From the NCBI GenBank assembly GCA_946807835.1, contig OX327693.1, positions 3,489,501 to 3,553,500 on the forward strand: 64,000 nucleotides of DNA, given 5' to 3'. The number at the start of each line of letters is the position of its first letter. Position 1 is the stretch's first letter. The translations under genes were made by a program, and so were the position numbers. Shown one piece after another: positions 11,219 to 23,165 of the stretch. The notes under the pieces were generated by a model, which had not been told where the DNA came from, ran no database searches, and was given only the letters and a program-made list of their open reading frames with translations. Origin of the DNA: Ailanthus altissimus (Eukaryota > Streptophyta > Magnoliopsida > Sapindales > Simaroubaceae).

Positions 11219-12253
11219 TCATCGATCTATAGAATCACCAGCCCAATCCGCATCAGCATAAACTTGTAACACAAGAGGAGAGTGAGCCAAAAAATAGAGA
11301 CCGTGAAAAAATGTACCTTTGAGATAACGTAAGATATGAAGAACTGCTGCATAATGAGAGGTACAAGGAGCGGCCATAAATTGACTGACAACATGAACAA
11401 CATGAGCAATGTCTGGGTGAGTAACTGTAAGGTAAACTAAACTACCAACTAATTGACGATATAGGGTAGTATTACTGAGAATAGTATCATCAAAGGATAA
11501 GAGTTTGGCATTAGGCTCTAGAGGAGTGGAGGCAGTCTTACTGTCTGTCAACCCAGCTTTAGCAAGTAGATCGGATGCATATTTAGCCTGAGAAAGATAA
11601 TACCCAGTAGAGTCGGATAGTACTTCAAGGCCAAGGAAATAACTAAGATTGCCAAGATCTTTCATCTTAAAGTGTTGCTGAAGAAAATTCTTGAGAGTGG
11701 AAATACCAAGAAGATCACCACCCGTGATAATCATATCATTAACACAGATAAGAAGGAGAACACAACGTTGTGCTGTCTTGTGGACAAAAAGAGCTAAGTC
11801 ATAGGGATTAAGCTGAAAATTATGCTGAAGAATAGTCATACTAAACTTTGTAAACCATGCACGAGAAGCTTGTTTAAGACCATATAGAGCACGACGAAGT
11901 TTACAGACTTTGCTTAGAGGATATGGATAACCGAGAGGAGGCTTTATATACACTTCTTCAGTGAGATCACCATTGAGGAAAGCATTTTTGACATCCATCT
12001 AAAATAATGTCCAACCACGAACTGCAGCAACAGCCAATAAACTTTGAATAGAAGTAAGTCTAGCAACTAGGGCAAACGTTTCTTTATAATCTATTACATA
12101 TTCTTAGGTAAAGCCTTTGGTAACAAGGTGGGCTTTATAACGCTCAATAAATCCATCAGATTAGGTCTTGATCTTGTACACCCATTTGCATCTAATGACA
12201 ATTTTATTAGAGGAAAGAGTAATAAAATCCCAAGTATATGACTTCTCAAGGGC
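11219..12253 (-). pseudogene. Reverse transcriptase of copia element 1
   Basis: The open part (11219-11998, 259 residues) begins MDVKNAFLNGDLTEEVY and has LRRALYGLKQASRAWF, the active-site position LLICVNDMIITG, MKDLGNLSYFLGLEV, and RYLKGTFFHGLYF. The canonical YVDD is CVND here, so one metal-binding Asp is lost. The RT N-terminus from 11999 to 12253 is readable with stops. It would have copied element RNA into cDNA. Confidence 0.92.
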
Positions 12254-13260
12254 CTACAATTCTTCTGTCATTACTTGCTGCCAAATAGGATTAGAACTGG
12301 CCTTGAAATATGATTGAGGCTCATATAAAGAAAGGATAGTAGAGAAACAGTGATAATCACGAAGTTTGACAGGAAGTTCTCTTACCCGAGATGAACGATG
12401 AAGAGAGGGAGTAGAGGAGGCCTCAGAAATGTTGAGAGCAGATCCTTCAGACGAGGTAGGAGGCTCAGAAGCAGGCGTCGTTTCAGCAGATTCACCTGTT
12501 TGAAACTCAGAAGAAATATCTATAGGTAAAGTATCGGGAAAACGATCAACAGAATTATTTGTAAAAAATTGTGACATACGAGGAGACACAGCTTTAAAGT
12601 TAGATATAGAGGAAAATACCGTATGCTCGAGAAAGACTACATGATGAGACACACGAAGACAATTAGATATAGGATCCCAACACCTATAACCTTTATATTC
12701 TATCCCGTATCCCAAAAAGCAACATAATCGAGTACGTAGCTCGAGTTTAGTGTGCTCATATTTTTGAAGGAGGACAAAACAAACACAACCAAATACTTTT
12801 AGGAGTTTGTAATTAGGTAGAGTTCCATAAAGACGCTTATAAGGTGACTTATTCTCTATAATAGGAGAAGGGATACGATTAATGATAAAGACAGTGGTTA
12901 AAGCAGCTTTTCCCCAAAAACGTTCAGGACAAAAGGAAGAGATAAGAAGAGCACGAGTAGTATCTAAAATGTGTCTGTGTTTACGTTCAGCTCTCTCATT
13001 TTGCTGAGATGTACCAAGATAAGACATTTGACATATAGTACTGTGTTCCTATAAAAGATTTAAAAAATTAAAATCTCTATACTCCACAGCATTATCAGTG
13101 TAGAAAACCTTAATAGGACATGAGAACTGAGTTTTAATCATCTGAGCAAAATCTCGGTAAATTTTAGTAAATTCGGATCGTTGTTTCATAAGAAACAACC
13201 AAGTATACCGAGAATAGTCATCAATGAAGATCACAAAATATTTGGATCCTCCTATTGTGG
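12254..13260 (-). pseudogene. Integrase of copia element 1
   Basis: 13049-13234 reads IFIDDYSRYTWLFLMKQ and VFYTDNAVEYRDF (first and second Asp). 12254-13027 follows with SQQNERAERKHRHILDTTRALL (Glu in the E-R-K-H block), FWGKAALTTVFIINRIPSP, LKVFGCVCFV and FLGYGIEYKGYRCWDP, then a linker ending QVMTEEL that enters RT. A break at about 13030 separates the halves. All three DDE residues appear present. Confidence 0.9.
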
Positions 13261-14040
13261 GATTTGGAGAAGGACCCCATTATCAGAATGTAGAAGATCA
13301 AATGGAGCATGAGAGACAGTAGTACTATTATTAAAAGGTAAGGCTGGTTATTTAGCTAAAGGACATGTAAGACAATCATCTTTATTATCGGAAACAATAC
13401 CTAAATGACTACTGGATACTAGAGATTAGATGCGATTCCAAACGAGAGTGCCAAAGATGTAATGAAGGCACTGAAGAGGTAGATGCTGTAGACGAAAAAT
13501 ATAGAAATGATAGATCTAAAGAAATAAGTTTATACAGACGTCCAACTTTGGATCTTACACACAACAACCAGAAGCAGTAAACAAGACATTAAGACCAAGT
13601 TTACATAATTGACCAACAGACAAAAGGTTTAATGTAAGGTTAGGAATAAAACAAAATGTCAGATACAGATAAATTATGATAAGACATTTGACCAACATGG
13701 TTACCTTTCATGAGAGAACCATTAGCAGTTTGAATAGATGGTAAATAGGAATTAAGAGTTTTAGAGGAGAAAATTGTAGGATCAGAAGTCATGTGATTAC
13801 ATCATGCAGAGTCAAAATACCAAGAAGATTTACCTGAAAAATTAGAAGAGGCAGAAATTAAAAGTTTACCAGAATTAAAAAGGAGTAGACGGAGTAAAAA
13901 TTCAAGGTTATTAGGGGAACAATTCACACTATCCTATGCAAGAGTAACAGTAAGTCCTGTAAAAGCAATACTTTGAGATGGCTGGCATGGGCTAGATAAA
14001 GCAGAACTAGCAGAATAACACTGAAAAGTACCACACTTAT
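13261..14040 (-). pseudogene. Protease and GAG-pre-integrase region of copia element 1
   Basis: Reading through stops, the minus strand has CPLAK--ALPFNNS and HAPFDLLHSD (pre-integrase end), NGSLMKGNHVGQMSYHNL, and a protease start SSWYFDSA followed by a TGA, then CNHMTSDPTIFSS. A WYFDSA-CNHMT protease form is known in plant copia elements. Upstream is CGTFQCYSASSA. No capsid or zinc knuckle was found, so most of gag is gone. Confidence 0.7.
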
Positions 14041-14050
14041 CCATAAATTC

Positions 14051-14345
14051 TAAAACCCTCCTTCCTTTTTTAGTAATGACAATTTAGTCCCTAAACTTAT
14101 ATTAATTATAATTTGACCCCTAAACTTTAATAATAACAAATTAACCCCTTAAATTTAAATAATTACAAATTGCCCCCTATAAAATAATATAATTACAAAA
14201 TAGCACCTAAACTTTTCAAAAATTATAAAATGACCTCTAAAAATTATTATAATTACAAAATAGCCCCAAAACTATTGAAAATTTCAAAAAAGCCCCAAAG
14301 AAATAAAAAATTACGATATAACCTTGAAATACTGAAAAGTTTGCA
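14051..14345 (-). repeat. Degenerate tandem repeat inside copia element 1
   Basis: About eight imperfect units of 30-38 bases built on AATTACAAAATnnCCCCTAAACTTT, each differing in length and sequence. It lies where gag would be, between the leader and protease-proximal sequence. Similar AAAATGGCCCCTAAA-type arrays occur in plant element leaders. Confidence 0.7.
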
Positions 14346-14888
14346 AACAGACCCTTAATAGGAAACAGTGAACTTCAAGTGGCGCATCCGGCTTACTCTG
14401 ATCTCCGATTGATGTAAACTTAGCATCATTTGAATGGCCGGTGAATGAGGTTTCTTTCAGTCTGGGCGGTGTCAGGATCTGAAGTGAAAGTGACCGGTAG
14501 CGATGGCATTCCGGCGGTGCGTCTGGCGGTTTCAGACCTCGAATTGGCGTGTCATCAACGGTGTTGAAACGGTCAGTGATTGAGAATTATTTTGGTGTGG
14601 GTGGTATCAGTTACGTCGCCGTAGAACGGCTAGGATCTAAAATGAGAGTGGCCGACAATAGTGGTATTTCAGCGGCGCGTCCGACGGTTTTTGGCCTCGA
14701 ATAGGCTCATCGTCGATAGCGTTGAAACGGCCAGAAGATTCTGAGTAATCTAAGATGGGTGGTGGCTAAGACGGTAAGATTTTAAAATTTTTCTGCGACT
14801 TTTCGAAAAACTCCGGTGGATTCCGTCGAGTTTTGAAATTTTTTTTGGCAAATCTCTAGCTAAACAAAATGATAGTGAAAAAATCAAA
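14346..14888 (-). repeat. GC-richer leader of copia element 1, internally duplicated
   Basis: Two imperfect copies of a roughly 180 base segment (about 14400-14580 and 14595-14760). Both contain GGATCTgAAgTGAnAGTG, GCGcGTCyGnCGGTTT and GTTGAAACGG. This region is clearly higher in GC than its surroundings. No reading frame is recognisable; it is likely the untranslated leader between primer site and gag. Confidence 0.65.
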
Positions 14889-14900
14889 GCTCTGATACCC
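14889..14900 (-). other. Primer-binding site, tRNA-iMet type
   Basis: Element-strand sequence is GGGTATCAGAGC, differing by one base from the initiator-Met complement, and it directly abuts the LTR end at 14901. Confidence 0.8.
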
Positions 14901-15106
14901 TGTAAGAAATGTAAAGATAATATATTTCACTGTGTATATAAACTGTACAATGGAACCTTTATATAGCTGTAACCTTATTACAAAATAGGAAAATAACATA
15001 CATAAGGAAATAATATTTTACATTAATAATATATATATATAGTAGGAGAGTATAAAGGAATTATTCTGTAATCATTCTAGAATAATTCCAGAATTATTCC
15101 TTAATA
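14901..15106 (-). repeat. 5' LTR of copia element 1, about 206 bp
   Basis: On the element strand it starts TATTAAGGAATAATTC and ends TTTCTTACA next to the primer site. Both LTR copies, and the related LTR at 61036, start TATTAA rather than the usual TG. A TATATATATATA run at about 15030-15041 is present. No matching target duplication could be tested because the other LTR is truncated. Confidence 0.78.
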
Positions 15107-16289
15107 TGTTTAAATATATTTTCATTCCGACCAGGGAAATATTGTAGCAAACAGGGCTTCACCTCCATGAATACTAAGAGTTACAAAGTTTAGCTAGGAT
15201 GAAGGACTCTTTTTAGTATGCGAAAACTACCTAGGATCAACCGCAACTTATCTTGATACAAATTGCAACTCAAAATATTTATTGTAAAGCCCTACAATTT
15301 GTAAGTTAAAAATAAATGTATATGCTTCCTTCAATTCTCTTTACATGTGCATGGGAATAGGATGGGTGTTGCAAAATTTAGAGAGTGATATTAAAGGCAA
15401 TTATAAAATTTTTTCATGGTAGTTTTTGTGTATCACTGTGTTATAGATACGATCATGCTCTGTCATTTTGTAGATAGAAAACGCAATTTGCTACAATGAT
15501 CGATTTTCTCTCAATAAGCTACAATAACCAAAATGATTTGCTACAGCAACTTGCAATTATTTCACAAAATTTTCATTTTTAGTGTTTGATCGACCAAGTG
15601 ACCAGTTGGTGAAGGCTACAAGATGCATTGCTATTTACCTTAGCTGGTGCTTCAACCTCTACCATTGTTGGTTTCGGTGAAGGTGTCCACTTTTCGATAG
15701 TTATTGAGTTTTTCGAGGGGATTTTTTTGTCTTGGTGGCTTGATACAAATTGTAGTGTGACATCGTTACCTTCACTTATATTGCATTGAAGTTTTTTGGA
15801 ATTTATGTCAGTTGTTTTTATATAATACGTGGCTGACACAGTACTTGGTTGCTATAGTACTGGTTGTATAGTAACTTCTCATTTGGAAACAAAATCTGAT
15901 AACGTGGCTTTCTTCTTTAACCATATACTTCAATAGTGGTTGTCATGGTTGACGTTTTAGAGGAAATGACAAGTTTAATTACTTGGTACAAATAGAAACA
16001 ACCAGAAATAAGTAATGAGAAGCCTACGGTTCTTGCAAAAAAATCATTTGCTGTGATTTTATCTAATGCTCTAATTATTATCATGCTTCCTTTACAACTT
16101 CCACCACTTTGTACCAAAGGTGATCAGGTTTTATTAAAATTGATGAAGAAGAATAAAAGAATTGCCTTAATAGGAGCAAATCCAATCTCATAGGCGATTG
16201 GTTTTAAAGAAGGGTTAACAACATATAAAGGTAGATGTTCTAAAATTAGGGCTCCAAAAATTATTGAATCCTACATATAAATAGACTAT
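15107..16289. other. Unassigned stretch; probable LINE 5' region
   Basis: No convincing gene. Two minus-strand open frames (15579-15839, 86 codons; 15917-16117, 66 codons) show no recognisable domain and lie immediately upstream of plus-strand LINE ORF1 sequence, so they are probably chance or antisense frames. Three short phrases about neighbouring TTTGCTACAAT-like words recur at 15485-15555. Confidence 0.4.
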
Positions 16290-16990
16290 TTTCCCACTTT
16301 TAAATGGATTTTATGTACTTCGTTTTAAAGATATTATGGGTATGCAACGTGTTTGGGGTAGTGATATTTATAAGCAAAATTGATGACCTTTTTGACTCTA
16401 TCACTAGCAGCCAGATTTTGAATCATAGAAACTCTTAGGTATGGATTCTAAATTATGGTTTAAGTTTGGAGTATTCAAGCCCAAAGATTATAATGGGTAT
16501 TGCAAGGGGTGTTGGTTTATTTTTGCAACTAGATAGAGCTACTAGAGAAGGAGCCTATAGATTCTATTATCAAGTCTTAGTTGAGATTGATGTCATTACC
16601 AACCTAATCATAGTCGTACAGTTGTTCAAGGTATGGAAAAGAAATGCGTTCAACAAAAAAAGTAAAAAAAATGAGGATGAATCAATAGTCTGAATAAAGG
16701 ATTCAAAACAAGCAAGGGCTTCTTCTCATTTATTAAGTCCATCATCAGTTACAGAGTTTGATCATGCAGTAGATGAAGACAACTAAATCGATGTAGACAC
16801 TATGGCCATTAATAATGAAGACAAGATAGTTCAACTACAACAAGAACTTGAACCTGAAATGAAGGACTAAAATGATGACGACAAAGGTGAATACAATGAT
16901 GGTGTTTCACAAAAATATTTAAAAGAGACTTCTATTTAGGACAAGTATGCTGAAGTAAAGATGAAAATAAAGATGAAAACATGTATAGTG
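16290..16990 (+). pseudogene. LINE ORF1 (DUF4283-type) remnant
   Basis: The clearest part (16466-16693) reads SSPKIIMGIARGVGLFLQLDRAT, GAYRFYYQVLVEID and LIIVVQLF, matching the DUF4283/zinc-knuckle type ORF1 of plant L1-like LINEs (the usual phrase is ...ARGVGTPLQLD-AT--GxYGxYARVLVDID). Just upstream, FKDIMGMQRVWGSDIY is the preceding conserved block in another frame. The tail to about 16990 is acidic and without identifiable domain. Frameshifts and stops make it inactive. Confidence 0.65.
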
Positions 16991-17229
16991 ATGCAAAGGT
17001 TCCATAAATAATGCAAGATCAAAGTTTACTGTGAGGACCGTAAGGCTAGAGTTACTGTTTCAAATGATAAAAATGACGAGAGTATTCTTGATAAGGATCT
17101 TCAAAAAGTGGTTGGCATTTTAACTAAACCCCTAATAGAAAATAACTTTACGATTGTCATGTCCCACAAAAAAAGATTGAGGGTGAAGGAAAATGACATT
17201 AAAGCGATATACACTTTGCAGAGTTCTAA

Positions 17230-17832
17230 CTTTGCTCCAAAATGATGAAGATTCTTTATTAGAATATTTAGGGGTGGTCAACTCCCAATCTCGTAATGAA
17301 TTGGCCAACATGTGCTATTTGCATAAACCTTTATTTGTTGCTATTAGTGAACTTATGACATTTTTGATTTAATTTCTAACACTTATTGTTTATCCTTACA
17401 TCTTTCTTTGGTAGGGCATACAAGAAATACTCTCCTAAAGATGTGGGTGTTTAAAAGTGATTTAGTAACAAGAGTGAATATTATTGCAACTTCCTCTCAA
17501 CATCTTACTATTAGAACAATTATTGAAAAAAATTGGATAGGACTTTATTCAATCTAGCTTGGCAGGTTACTTGGGATTCATCTTCATGTGTGGTGCTCCC
17601 CATACTATCTTTGATCACTCTCCATTGGTAATTTCTTTTGGAATATCTAATAGAACATGTCTTAGACCTTTCAGGTTCCGTACTATGTGTACTTTACACT
17701 TGGACTTCAAGGATACAGTAGCTAAAGTATGGGATTTAGTTCCTCCTCATAGATGTCTAATGTTTATGTTATTAAAAAATTGCGGGTTTTGAAACACCTG
17801 AAAATGGTTGATCATTCTAGGGTGCATGCATA
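17230..17832 (+). pseudogene. LINE ORF2 endonuclease remnant
   Basis: At about 17265 the sequence reads SQSRNELANMCYLHKPLFVAISELM, the N-terminal endonuclease block with its Glu. Later, 17559-17740 reads GAPHTIFDHSPLVISFGISN and LRPFRFRTMCTLHLDF, the SDHSPL block near the end of the domain. The middle of the domain is deleted. Frame continues into KKLRVLKHLKMVDHSRVHAY, the usual linker before RT, and is then cut at about 17832 by a long LTR. Plant L1-type LINEs make a nick with this enzyme. Confidence 0.68.
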
Positions 17833-20224
17833 TGAGTGATGTGTTCATCATTATATAATCATGCATCATATACATTTTATGCACAACAGAGGTTGAAAAT
17901 CTAATTTCCTAAATTATAAACACAATAAATTCTTCATATTATCACATAAATAAAATTACAAGTATTAAGCAATCACTTTAACAAGCCTTTTGAATTATTT
18001 AGCTAGAAATTTTGCCCTGAAGCACACTTGTTTCCAATTCTAGTTTCCAACTATGTGGGTTTGGGTAGACTAGAATAACAACTTGTTCCAATAAAGGTTT
18101 AACACCTTAAACCTTAGTTTAATTCTTAAACTAATTACTTAACACCTTAACCTATATGTCTACTACAAAACTATGATTGTTTTGTTCAAGTTTATCATTT
18201 AAACAACAAAAACAATTAATTGTAGCTTGTAGTAATGGCCGGCAAACATAGAAAGAAAAGATAAAGATGTAATTCAACTCTTGAACATTTTACAACACTT
18301 GCAAACACAAAATGCTTTTATATTTCTCTTTCAATGGTCAAGACCCTTGCATTCACAAATGTGCAAAATTGCTTTTTTAATTGGTTCATTTGCTTTCCCT
18401 CTAATTAGCAAGCATTGGCCCCTACATGGTATGGCAATATTTGCCACACCTATTTTCCTTTATTGTTTTTGTTTCATTTGTTTACAATAAATAAATGAAA
18501 TAAAACACATGTAATTTAAATGGTGTGAATGAATATGGTTGAGAATGGGAGCCAAATGAAATGAAGAAACAATTTCCTCATTTAAATAATTTGGCCTTTA
18601 CCATTTGCCATGTCTATGCTTTGTTTTCAATTATTTAAACAATTTAAATAATGAAACACATGAATTCTTAATTCACAAAATTTGTAAGCCATTCATTTAT
18701 TTCATTTTATATTTTAATTGAATTAAAATATGTCAATAAATACTTATTAATAAATTATTGTTTACCTTGCAATAATATTATCATATATTATTATTATTAT
18801 TATTATTTTATGAATAAAATATTGATTTTACTTGTCCAAAAAGTAAGGTCATTTTGATAATTTTTAAGTCAAACAATAATTGGCTTATAATGTGCTGTGT
18901 GTCATCATCATATTGATCAACAACTATTGTTAGCTAATCGATATACTTAACACTTAATTCTTGACAAGTGCACGTTTCGAGGGATATTGAAGCAAATGTG
19001 TGGTCCGCAAGAATTTACAAGATTGAACTATTCAATCCAGTACACTGTCCAGTGCACAATAAGTAACTTTATATTACGAAACTCCTTAGGCCCCCGTCGG
19101 ATTTGTTAAACGAAATTATTCCATGAATATGTGATCAATGCCCTATGTATATGTCATGAATATTAGAAATTAGCATGTGGGACCATACAAGTTGAGGTTA
19201 TAGCATATACATATAATCTTTTTGCCATTTATATCTTGGAAGAGTGGGGATATAGATTAGCACTGTCTAATCCCTATATGCTCATCTATGAACACATCTC
19301 CAAACACGTGTCTTAAAAAATAATATATGCAAACACTTTTGTGACATTGTTTAACCTTGTGGAAAAGTTTATTCTCGGGTTTATTTCTTATGGGCATAAG
19401 ACTTTTTGATAAATAGTCTCAGAGCATTCGGATATACAACTCACCTATATGAGCTGACGAATCCCATATCTACAAACACCAGACTTTATGAGCATTAAAC
19501 CATACCTAGCAACACGTAGTGGTTAGACCATGAAAAGTTATTGACATACGTTGAGCCAAAGAATAGAGGATCACTTACAAGCCTGCCATGGCACTCAAGT
19601 CAAAGGACCACGAATACTACTTAACTCGAGAGATCTTCAATTGACGTTTTTATGGGATGTCTATTGAGGTCCTCATTGAGTTTGTTTAGTATTCAATCCT
19701 CGTTGAATACCCGTATGTTATACGAGCTTCCGCCAAGCCTATGGTCAACTAAGAACAACCATCTGGACCATCTAGATATAGTCATACACTAATCTATGAA
19801 AATGGTTCCACCAATTGACTTACAACGATGAATTAGACTAGAAATATTATATTTGAGAATAGACTTGCAAAACAACATTTCTTAGCACATATTGCAACTC
19901 TTTGTAATTATATTATTATTAATGCGCTTTCAGGTCTTTGTCCCATTACAGATAAGGATCTAATTCTTTAGATTTCGCTGATTATTATAACCTGCTAATT
20001 TTTTAGCATTTATAATTCTTAGCGATGCTAACTCTTAGCTTTAATCTAAATTCTTTTAAACTAAATCTAAACTCTTTTAGATCATACAATGTCGGTAGTA
20101 TTACAAGCATTGTACCATTTAATTAATCTGATTAGCAATTTGATAAAATATATATTATATAAATATTACAAAAATAGATATTCATACAATTTAGGATGTC
20201 AAATAAGTATAAATCCCAGCAACA
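17833..20224 (-). repeat. Long LTR, copy R1, inserted in the LINE
   Basis: It starts TGAGTG at 17833, aligning with the start of copy R5 at 52637, and ends CAGCAACA at 20224, aligning with the R5 end at 54812. The LINE reading resumes right after it. The core at about 19000-19900 is shared with copies R2-R5 (CCATGGCACTC, CGAATACTACTTAACTCGAGAG, then TATACGAGCTTCC). No target duplication is evident (GCATA before, CCACT after). Orientation is inferred from copy R3, which has a primer site beside it. Confidence 0.72.
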
Positions 20225-21124
20225 CCACTTGTGTAGATGAAATTGAGAGGTTTTTGAAAACATTCATGATAGTCAAAAGAAAGCTTAAGAAGATTTGGCT
20301 TCAGTTCAAAGTGACATTAGTTTAAGGGGGCCTTAGAGCAATTGATTGAAGTAGAGGCAGTAACAAAGTTATAGGTTCTACATGCTACAAAGATACAGGT
20401 TGCGTTTTGGCATGCTCGAGCTAGAATTAAATGGCTCAAGGATGGAGACAAATACACCAAGTGTTTCTATATCTATGCAAAATCTCATAAAGCTAAATCA
20501 CACCTAAAAGAGCTCTTGATTAATGGTGCTTGAAGTGATAACGTGTAGGAGATGACTAACCATATTATGGAGTATTATCGAGAGCTATATGCAGAGGTTG
20601 CAGTAGATGCCACAAGAGTTTCTCAGGCCTATAATCATATTCTCTCTCCTGTTTCAGATTCAAATAATCAAGTCCTGAGTAGTATCCCTTTGAAAGAGGA
20701 GGTAAGGTTGACTACTTTTTCATTAGACCTTTCTAGTGCTCTAGGGCAGGACGATTTTACCGGTATATAGTACTAGGCATTCAATAATGTTTTAGCCATA
20801 ATTTCTCGCTTTGAAATTTGAACTCAGTTTTTATAGTACTGATTCCTAAAATAAATGAAGCAGTTTCAGTTAATCACTTTAGGCCAATAGCTTTGGCAAA
20901 TTTTTTCTTCAAGGTTATTACTAAGATCATTGCTGATAGATTAACAGCTTTAATGCCTAATAGCATGCCAAATCATCTAGCCTTTCTTCTTGGTAGACAT
21001 ATTCATGACTGCATCTCCATGGTGTCGGAAGGGGTTATTAGTGGTAATATTAGAATGAAGCTAGATATAGTTAAAGCATTTGATACAATCAATTGAGATT
21101 TATTTCTTGGAGTTCTTAATTGTT
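20225..21124 (+). pseudogene. LINE reverse transcriptase, 5' part
   Basis: After the LTR the LINE continues: a linker, then AFWHARARIKWLKDGDKYTKCF at about 20400, NHIMEYYRELYA, SALGQDDFTGI (usually SAPGPDGFTGI), FIVLIPKINEA, HFRPIALANFFFKVITKIIADR, LGRHIHDCISMVSE and MKLDIVKAFDTIN. These are plant L1 RT blocks in order. Sequence stops shortly after KAFDT, before the YADD box, so the element is truncated. Several stops interrupt it. Confidence 0.85.
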
Positions 21125-21239
21125 AATTTCTATTTTTTAAAACTAGAATTAGATTTAAAAAATTATGCTATCTAGCATAAATGTAATTATGTTATAGTTT
21201 AAAATTATATTTAGTTCATTTCTGTATTTAAAATTAAGT

Positions 21240-21535
21240 CTTAAAATATGCTATAGTTCATTTCGGAAATGTTGATAGTGTTGCTAGAATATAATGAACT
21301 ATAGCTATAGCATATAATGAACTATAGTTCATAATGTTGATAGTTTGCTAGAATGAACATTATCAAAATAATTATAATGAACTATAGCATAATATGCTAC
21401 AGCATATTATGAACTAGAATATAATAGAAAATTTTCTTAGAAAATTTTGATAGTGTGAACTAGAATATAATAGAAATTATGAACTAGAATATAATTTTCT
21501 TACCAACACTATCAAATGCTAAGAAAATGACACAA
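21240..21535. repeat. Palindrome-rich shuffled repeat cluster
   Basis: Short words ATGAACTATAG, its reverse complement, GAACTAGAATATAAT, GATAGTGT and AAAATTTTCTTAG recur many times in both orientations. 21317-21332 is a perfect 16 base palindrome (ATGAACTATAGTTCAT). The cluster lies between the truncated LINE and the R2 LTR. Confidence 0.7.
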
Positions 21536-21549
21536 GAAAATGACACTAA

Positions 21550-23165
21550 ATATAATTTTAAGACTTAATTTTGGTGTATAAGGCTTAACACTTTAGCCAT
21601 TTCACTTTTACTCTCCTAGCTTCTCACTCAAAAATAGTAAAAACAAATCCTTTTTTGTTAAAACAAAAAAAATACCTAAACACAATTTTTGGTTCTTCTG
21701 AAAGCTACCACCGAATCCTTTTCTCTATAAAAGATAAAAGCCAACACAATTGTCTTACTCTTTTACACATGTGGCCAAACTCTTTTACATGAAATATAGA
21801 AGGCGAAACCAATTTTTGTCTCTTTCTTTCATTATGAAAGTATAACTCTTATACTTTTATTAAATTATTTTTAAATGGACACTTGTTAAGTCTTTATAAA
21901 AAGATTATCTTCAAAATGAAATGGTCGAATCAAATTCTTATCCAAAAAGTATCTCCCATAATTTTATTATTATTAAAATATTAAAGAGACTTATAATTAT
22001 CTTAAACAAAACTTAATCATTAAGTATTATTAAAATAATCAAGTGCATGACAAGTATCAAACAATTGTTCAAGTACTATACAAAGCTTATCCTTTAAGGT
22101 TTAGTGATGTGTCTAATTTTAACAACTTAAATTTGAAATGTGTCTATACCAAGAGGTGCTTTTATCAAATTCTACTTATCTAAATTATTTTCAAATCGAA
22201 CTCTTCGATCTTAACTGTGCTCAACGAGTACACTTCATATTATGAGATTCTCTTACATATTAGATTCATACATATTTGTCTTATGAAATATTTTCATAAG
22301 TCCACGAACATTGCCCCACTTACATGTCACTGATACAACAAAACAGTGCATTAAACTATACAAGTTGAGATTAACCACAATTGTATAGTTATTTCTTCAA
22401 TTATATCCCAGAAGATTAGAGACATAGATCTTCATAATCAAATATCTATTTGCTCAACTGTTAACTTATCCCTTAAATTTGTATTTCTATAAATAATATT
22501 TGTAAACTCTTTTTTGAGGTAACGCTTATAGTAATAAGACTTTTTGAAATAAAATTTGGTGCATCAAAGATATATAGCCTATCTATATAAGTTGACAGAT
22601 TCTATATCTATGCACATCAGACTCCATGAGCTAGAGGTCAGAATATAAAAGGTCTCTTACATATACAGAATATAAGCATGGTGGATTACTTATAGGCCCA
22701 CCATGGCACCTAGGTTAAAGGACCACAAATACTACACAACTCGAGAAAACCAACCATTGACAGATTTATGAAATATCTATTAGATGTTCTCATGAGTCAG
22801 TTCAATACTTAGTCTTAACTAAATACCTATATACTTATACGAGCTTTCACTAAACTCACGATCTACTAAGACTAATTATCTGGATAATCAAGTTATAAAT
22901 ATACACTAATCTGTAAGATTTACCACTCAACCCGTGTTGGTGAACATTGATTTGGAACAATGTTTATGAGAATATACTATATAATATACTGTATAATGAC
23001 ATTCTTGGGTCTTTGTCCCATTTTAGATAAGGAACTAACTCTTAGAGATATTAACTCTTAATTTTGATCTAAACACCTTTAGATCTATAAAGTCTGAAAA
23101 GGAACAAGATTATTACTATATAATAAATTAATCATTTACAGAAATGTACATAATACCCTTAGCTT
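21550..23165 (-). repeat. Long LTR, copy R2, diverged and possibly partial
   Basis: The core (22300-23095) matches the other long LTRs: CCACCATGGCACC, ACCACAAATACTACACAACTCGAG, TATACGAGCTTTCACTAA and CTTTGTCCCATTTTAGATAAGG. Left and right limits are unclear; the right edge may be about 23165. It resembles R1 and R5 more than R3, so it may not be the original partner of the LTR at 26405 even though a copia internal region lies between. Confidence 0.6.

Larger units (their letters stand above)
10739..15106 (-). mobile_element. Decayed Ty1/copia element 1
   Basis: Minus-strand order is LTR (14901-15106), primer site, leader, protease/GAG-pre-integrase, integrase, RT, RNase H, polypurine tract, truncated LTR (10739-10779). 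Integrase before RT identifies Ty1/copia. Most of gag is missing: the leader runs into protease-proximal sequence at about 14040. Shared LTR start (TATTAA..GGAATAATT) and RNase H link it to the fragment at 60674-61203. Confidence 0.87.

Noticed and set aside
15579..16117. Two minus-strand open frames as host genes
   Set aside because: No recognisable domain, low complexity of evidence, and they lie in what is probably LINE 5' sequence.
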